DNA from: Siderastrea siderea
Lineage: Eukaryota; Cnidaria; Anthozoa; Scleractinia; Rhizangiidae
Length of the DNA stretch: 64,000 nt
Reading direction: 5' to 3'
NCBI GenBank assembly: GCA_964030785.1
Contig: OZ034971.1
Span: 38,802,304 to 38,866,303, forward strand
The notes beneath the pieces were generated by a model. The model was not told the origin of the DNA. It ran no database searches and saw only the letters and a program-made list of their open reading frames with translations. Of this stretch, positions 57,823 to 64,000 are shown piece by piece. Position numbers and translations under genes: made by a program. Each line of letters opens with the position of its first letter. Within the stretch, counting starts at the first letter, position 1.

Positions 57823-58881
57823 ATGCTAAGCTCAGCGGCCATAGCATTTGTCGTTATCTACGTTCTGGAATCAGTCTTAATCATCTTTGGAAACGCGTTT
57901 ACAATTCTTGTATTTTGGACACAGAAACTCCATCATAAACGAACTTGTTTTCTCCTGATCAACCTTGCAGTTGCTGATTTACTTGTGGGAATAACCATAC
58001 CAATAGTCCTAGGGACCTAGATGATTCCTAACATGAAAACAATTAGAAGACAAGAAAAAGATAGAAAGAATCCTTTGACAGAACTTCAACTTTTTGCTTC
58101 GAGTACGTCGGTGCTTTTCCTAGCTCTTATTTCGCTGGAACGCGTTTTCTCCGTGTTGTGGCCTATTCGGCACCGTGTACTGAACACCAGAGCTTACATT
58201 TACAGCATTGCTATCGTCTGGGCAGTTGGGATATGCATGGGTGGTCTGTCTGTATTATCGATGTACTACACAAAAGTGGACAGGGCATATGTTTTTGTCG
58301 CCATTCATACGTGCCTTTTTACTTCTTTCTTGATGATATGTGCAAGTTATCTTAAGATCCGCAATCGACTGCACTGCACTACAGATGAAACAGAAGTGCA
58401 CAACAGGCAATCTACTGAGCATAACCTTCGACTTTCAAGAACGATATTCATAGTTATCGCTGTGTCACTGTTGTTTTGGCTGCCAGCTTTTGTCGTGTAC
58501 ATTACCAAAAGCTTCTGTCCACGATGTTTCGCCCCGCCCGTGGTGTCGTTTGTGAATGTTCTTCATCTGGCTAATTCTATGGTCAACCCATTTGTGTACA
58601 CCTTTAGGATGCCAATATTCAAAGATGCTATGAAGAAAATCTCACAGAAACGACGGCGAAACATTCAAATTGCGCCTGCTCAAGCACGCAGGCTGGTTTT
58701 GAGCTGGGAAGGTTCCGCTTCTCCACAAATGGAGCATTCACACGCTTTAGACATTAATTTGGCATCTCTCCGAGATATCAACGAAGGAGGGCAATCGGAG
58801 AAAGTTTCAGTGCACGCGAATTCTCAGTTGGATCTTTATAAGGGAAATGAGGCCGATGGTCGTAGGAATCCACACCCCTGA
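57823..58881 (+). pseudogene. Class A (rhodopsin-like) GPCR with one in-frame stop (copy B)
   Basis: Intronless, 352 codons, interrupted by TAG at 58018-58020 (codon 66), where a Trp codon TGG is the simplest original. TM1 has FGNAFTILVFW, TM2 LINLAVADLLVGI, TM3 ends ERVF in place of DRY, TM4 has the conserved Trp, TM6 reads FWLPAF and TM7 NSMVNPFVYTFRMPIFKDA. Helix 8 and a 60-residue tail follow. The usual TM3-ECL2 disulphide cysteines and TM5 proline are missing, a feature shared with melanocortin/adenosine-like receptors, so the ligand type is open. The rest of the frame is intact, so the stop is recent, polymorphic or an assembly error. Confidence 0.85.
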
Positions 58882-59029
58882 CAGGACGACCAAAGTTGAT
58901 GTCAAAAACAAGAAGGAAGAAGCCACCCTCCTTCCTCACCCTTGGTCTGCCAAGCTGTCGCGCGTACTACTGCTTCTCGTACATTTGTAGAGGTGGCCGA
59001 GATCGTAGCAATTTCCACGAAGAAAAAAA

Positions 59030-59140
59030 AGGAAGAAGTAGTAGAAGAAGAAGAAGAAGAAGAAGAAGAAGAAGAAGAAGAAGAAGATGACGATGACGAT
59101 GACGATGACGATGATCAATGATGATGATGATTGATAATGA
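59030..59140 (+). repeat. (AAG)n then (GATGAC)n microsatellite in the GPCR 3' flank
   Basis: About 60 bp of AAG triplets followed by GATGAC repeats. Poly-Arg and poly-Phe ORFs here are artefacts. Confidence 0.9.
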
Positions 59141-59399
59141 AGAAGATTTAAAAAGCTGATTAAAAAACCTGAAAGAAGAGTGCATCTGGGTCGTTTCAAG
59201 TCTCTCTATATAAAATCAACAACAGCCTCCACAGCATAAACAGCTACAAAAACAAACAAAACAGGAAGAAGGAAAAATGAGGGAACAGATGCCAGTTTTA
59301 AAATAGGATTACCTCAGGGTTGAAATCCTCAGTTGCCACAATTGGAGATGTGGTGCTCAAACCTGATGTTTCAAACATTTATCGTGAAATTTTATTTTC

Positions 59400-60580
59400 A
59401 CCGTTTTATTGCGCGCCACTATTCCTCTGATTACGTCGCTTTTATTAAAAAAAATTTTAAAAAACATTGGTAGATATCTAGCAACCTATGTGGCATTGTT
59501 AGGTGTTGAAATATGGGATCCCTTTAGGGGGGTTCCCAATTGGACATTGATTTGCATCAATGTAGGGGTAAAATGGGGTGTGTGTATTGGGGTGGTTGTT
59601 GTGAGTAGTAAAATAAACATATAAATTTATTAAGGTTATATGTTAATTGAGGGAGCGACCTCTGCAAAGCAAAACACTGCCAGCTCAATACAAAAGAAAT
59701 ATAAAAAATTCAAAAGTTAAATTAAATTAAATTTAAGGGGAGTTAGGAGTTAGGCGAGCTATATAAGTGTAATGGACCAGTCATAATATTTAGAGGTAAT
59801 GGTAAAGGATCTGTGCGTTTAGTTTGTGTGGACGAGATCTGGTAGACATGTGATAGTTGTGTGAAATTTGGTTTATTGTGTAGTGTATGTAGTATTGTTT
59901 GTGTATGTAGAGTAAATATTGATTAGGTGGATAATTTTCTTACAGTGAATGATCTATAAAAATGTGTAATTATGTGGTCTTTTCTTGCGATTTCAGCATG
60001 CTTTCCTGAGGAACCAGTATAATATATAGAGTATCAGCATAAAAGATTTTCGTTCTTAAGTTTGTCGTAATTTTAATTTTCATCCACATGAATAAGTAAC
60101 AGTTTTTTACAAAAATGAACAAGTTTTGTACATTTATTTAATTATTTGCTGAATCGCTAATCAAAAAAGACGGCTAAAAAGGAGAAAATAACGTTCCTCG
60201 CCGATCGCGACCTCCTCGTTATAACCGTAACAATGATTACAGAAAATGGAAAAAAATATATTGAATATATTTAAGCGGAAATAAATTTTAATTAATCGCT
60301 TTGAAGTTCGTCTTTCGATTTTCTAGGGTGGGCTTCTACTTCATGTGCTCTCCTGCGCAATCGCTTTCGTGTTATAATATAGCATGCACAAATTATTAAA
60401 AGTTACAGAAAACCGCACGAAAGTTCACCGACACCTACTTTTCCCCTATTCACGTTCACAAAGTGCAATAAAAAGAAGCATATCCCAGTAAACTACTTGT
60501 TTACTATGTGATTATTTGTTTTAACTCATCATATCTTTTGTTTTAATTAGCAATAGTACTGACAGCAATGAATGATCGCT
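59400..60580. other. AT-rich spacer
   Basis: No exon, TIR or family recognised. The part near 59460-59980 is unusually G+T-rich on the plus strand. Confidence 0.4.
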
Positions 60581-60587
60581 TGGCATT

Positions 60588-63117
60588 ACGAACTGTACGG
60601 TCTTTGTCCAGAAAGAATTATCGGCAACAGCGTGCTTTGATATTTGCTAAAAAACTACGCTACTTTTTCCAACTACTGTATATGCATGTGAACTTTGCAA
60701 CTAGGATAGCTCCTGAATGGATGCTAAAATATCTATAACCCCCCCAACGATGACAAATAACTGAGGCATTCAGCAGTCAGGACACACCAACAGACTAACA
60801 TTGGTGAAATACTTAGTTCATGATACTCATCTCAGAATTTTCACTTGACCTTATTCTGTACTGATAACAGGTTTGCTTGTGCAAGTTTTAAGAAAAATGC
60901 TTTTGAGTTTGAGATCTTAAATACGACGTCAAGGTTTGCACCTTGCCGGATTAGACTTAAAATGTGCATTGTGGAGATGAAAGAACAGGCTCAGGCGCAT
61001 TATTTTGGGACTGTCCTGGCTATTCCTATTCCGGTTCAGAATAACAGAATATCAAGAATACTGACTCCCTAAAAGAATGTAATTTTTCCTATTCTGAGTA
61101 AACCAAAACATTCCGACCGCATTCCGTTTATTTTGGTACCGTGGCTACATTACTGAGGGAAGGGAATAATGTCCAAACTGAGAAAACACTAACTGTATAT
61201 TGTCCTCTTTTCCGGATTAGAGCACCAAAACGTGCTCTCAATATCGGCATTAATAATCACTGCTAGGTCGAAGAGTTTGATACCCTTAGTATATCTGAGC
61301 AAATTTTGCAAAACCTACCGCCGGCCTTTTCGGGTTTAAGGCGGACGTGTCCGCCCTTAACCCCCCTTCGGCCAGCCAAACTTAGAAAAGGGGGGGGGGG
61401 TTGCGTCACCCAATATGAGAGCACACTGCCCAGGGACTGCTCTTTCTGACAGTAGGCATTGTAGGGATCAAGAGGCCAAAGTGGAGGGGGTAGGGTGGGA
61501 AGAAAATGGCCTGTTTTGCTGAGCACACTTGATTTTCAAGACAAGTGCTCTGATAGTACTTGAAAGACATGAAGGGTTTTCTTTTGTACGTGTCTCTCGG
61601 TCAAAGGGCAATCTCAGGTGTACTGCCACAATAGACTGCATGCTGAGGAACCACTAAAAGCAGCAGAGCTAGCCTCGGGGGGTCAAAGTTCCACAGGGGA
61701 GGGGAGGCAAGTGGATCGCCCTAGAGGGCTATTGCTGGTTAGCTGCAGGTATCTGTTGGCAAATTCAGTCAGATGTATATAATCCTTAAACTGAGTATAA
61801 ACTGACAACTTAGTGAAAATAATCCCCGCGGTCCCCGAGCAAGTGTTCTTTGTCACGTTCACTAGGAGGCGAATGTAAATACTAATGGCCATGAGGCATT
61901 TATTGACTCAGATGTTTTTACAGAATGTAAAGCGACCAAAACATATCAGTTCTACTTTACATACACCACAGACAAAACCGATCGAGCTGTACGAGCTGGA
62001 GCGTACACATAAGTAAGGGGTAAAGTATATAGATATATACTAAATACTAAGTCCTTCCTCTGTAACTTGATTTTACGACGCTTAAGACAGTATTTAATAA
62101 ATAATGCAAATATTTATGACATTCATGGACCATTTGCTTTTTCAACTGTCTTTGCCAAGTATAAAGCAAGAAAACACATGAAAGTTCTACTTTGCATATA
62201 CCCAAAATATGTCGAATGAAAACCAAATCATGAAGGCTGTTGCTCAGTGCCTTCAACTACATTACGTTCCTATAAGTCAGAGGTAAAGAATAGATGCTTT
62301 CAGTCAAATGAAACGTCTTTCCTCTAAATTTAATGGTCTTAAACGCTTACGGCATTTTATTTAAATTACCCAATTTAAAGGCAAATAGATTAGAATGTGC
62401 TGTGAGGATGCGTTCTCTTTTATCATACAGTTGCAGAGATATAAGAATAATTTCTACCTTTTCCCCTCTCCATTTCGTGCCTGCCACGCAGGCTATAACC
62501 GAGCTTGCAGTTCAACCTCATCTCGAAAGTCTTTTCAGCGCCAAAAAAAGGATTTTTGTTGTTGTTGTTGCTATGTGACCGGATATCCACCGTTGGGCAA
62601 TATCAAACATGCATCGATCTTGACACTGTAGGACTAAATACGCATTCAAAAAAGAACCAATTTAAATATCTTAACGAGGTTGTTTATCACCCATTATCTT
62701 TCCTGTCATGATAAAAACGAAGCTGTAAAAAAAGGTCCGTGGTCTGCTTTAGTCGCTTCAAATCTTTGTACCTATATAATGAAACGTACTGAAAGTTAGC
62801 CTAGTCGACGAGAATGGTCTCCAAATGTGATTGAGTCGAAGTAATAATTCATAACGGAATTTTTACTACCTTCATTTCCATGTAAACGACACGTACTTGT
62901 GACATATTGATCAAAGTAAGATATTTTCTTAATCACAACTCTCTTTCGAATTTAAACCGTACGTGTGGTGACATTTTGGCATTCAGAGCTTGAGTCATTT
63001 TAACTTTATTACATTACTGATTTACCTGGATATCTCAGAACAAAACGAGATCACTTTTCGCCGATCTTCACAAGTAAAGAGCCCGCGGAATAGGGGATAG
63101 ACCTAGTCGACAAAGAC
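60588..63117 (+). repeat. Tandem unit R2 (upstream flank of GPCR copy C)
   Basis: Near-copy of 55745-57822 with an extra segment at about 61298-61780 holding a GC-rich stretch. It runs directly into the copy C start codon. Confidence 0.8.
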
Positions 63118-63245
63118 ATGCTAAGCTCAGCAGTTATCTACGTTCTGGAATCACTCTTAATCATCTTTGGAAACGCGTTTACAATTTTTGTATTTTGAGC
63201 TTGTTTTCTCCTGATCAACCTTGCAGTTGCTGATTTACTTGTGGG
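63118..63245 (+). pseudogene. GPCR 5' fragment (copy C)
   Basis: Matches codons 1-60 of copy B (TM1 and TM2) with deletions of about 15 and 25 bases. The first removes part of TM1 and the second breaks the frame after ILVF. Similarity stops at GTGGGA, where the next repeated flank (R3) begins abruptly. Confidence 0.85.
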
Positions 63246-64000
63246 AGTTTGAACTTTTGTCGACTCTCGTTTTTGTCTGGCCCGAGAATTACAAACTGTA
63301 CGGTCTGTGTCCAGATAGGATTATCGGCAACAGCGTGCTTTGATATTTGCAAAAAAACTACGTTACTTTTTCAAGCTTCTATATATACATGTGAACTTTG
63401 CAGCTAGGATAGCTGCTGAAATCTCTCTTCTTCTCCTAACCTGACAAATAAGGCTAATTCAACAGTCAGGACATACCAACAGACTGACATTGGTGAAATA
63501 TATAGTTTATGATACTCAGTTCAGATTTTTCACTTGGCCTTATTCTGTAATGATAACAGGTTTGCTTGTACAAGTTTTAAGAAAAATGCTTTTGAGTTTG
63601 AGATCTTAAATGTGAATACGTCAAGGTTTGCACCTTGCCGGATTTGACTTAAAACGTGCATGTGTGAAGATGAAAGAACAGGCTCAGGCGCATTATCTTG
63701 GGGCTATCCTGGCTGTTCCTATTCCGGTTCAGAATAACAGAATATCCAGAATACTGACTCCCTAGAAGAATGCAATTTTTCCTATTCTGAGTAAACCAAA
63801 ACATTCCGACTGCATGCCGTTTATTTTTGTACCGTGGCTACATAACTGAGAGAAGGGAATAATGTCCAAACTGAGAAAACACTAACTGTATATTGTCTTC
63901 CATTTCGGAGTACTAGGGCACCAAAACCTGCTCTAAATATCGGCATTAATGATCACTGGTAGCTCGAAGAGTTTGATACCCTTAGTATATCTGAGCAAAT
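63246..64000 (+). repeat. Tandem unit R3, running off the right edge
   Basis: Resumes with GTTTGAACTTTTGTCGACTC, the same string that starts R1 at about 55772, and follows R2 in detail up to the window end. A further GPCR copy may lie just beyond. Confidence 0.75.

Overview
The window looks like nuclear DNA of an anthozoan cnidarian, most probably a stony coral. The grounds are an AT-rich intron-containing sequence, very dense short TIR and foldback elements, tRNA-derived SINEs, a Penelope-like retroelement with hammerhead-type motifs, a BEL/Pao element, and an intronless class A GPCR in a local tandem array. There is no sign of prokaryotic organisation, and no rRNA, functional tRNA or CRISPR array. 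Species cannot be fixed from the sequence alone.

Layout. 1-1208: start of a BEL/Pao LTR retrotransposon on the minus strand, running off the left edge, inserted into a stack of older MITEs. 2.2-7.3 kb: a 17-bp minisatellite, a PIF/Harbinger-type MITE built from a 12-bp palindrome, a SINE, Penelope-type ends, and a TIR element carrying a broken Myb/SANT-like ORF. 7.6-35.1 kb: one long minus-strand gene of at least eleven coding exons. I rebuilt it from splice sites and phases. It encodes a coiled-coil protein matching the C10orf67 (DUF4709) family, and its introns are full of repeats. An RFX/X-box-like site lies 18 nt upstream of its ATG. 35.3-36.2 kb: a GIY-YIG endonuclease fragment of a Penelope-like element between two inverted hammerhead-like motifs.

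37-47 kb: no host gene recognised. It holds a roughly 3 kb tandem duplication with two TIR elements that both have 6-bp target duplications. One of them has an empty-site control in the other copy of the duplication. 47.8-49.9 kb: a small three-exon plus-strand gene whose coding exons are too short to stand out as ORFs. It encodes a secreted 83-residue single-granulin peptide with all 12 cysteines. 51.9-64 kb: a decayed tandem array of class A GPCR genes. It has a 3' pseudogene fragment (A), an almost complete copy with one in-frame stop (B), a short 5' fragment (C), and repeated flanks that continue past the right edge.

The genes do not form an obvious pathway. The two host loci best supported are the C10orf67-like gene and the granulin-like gene. 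The GPCR locus shows recent duplication and decay. Most of the rest is mobile-element sequence in which order of insertion can often be read.
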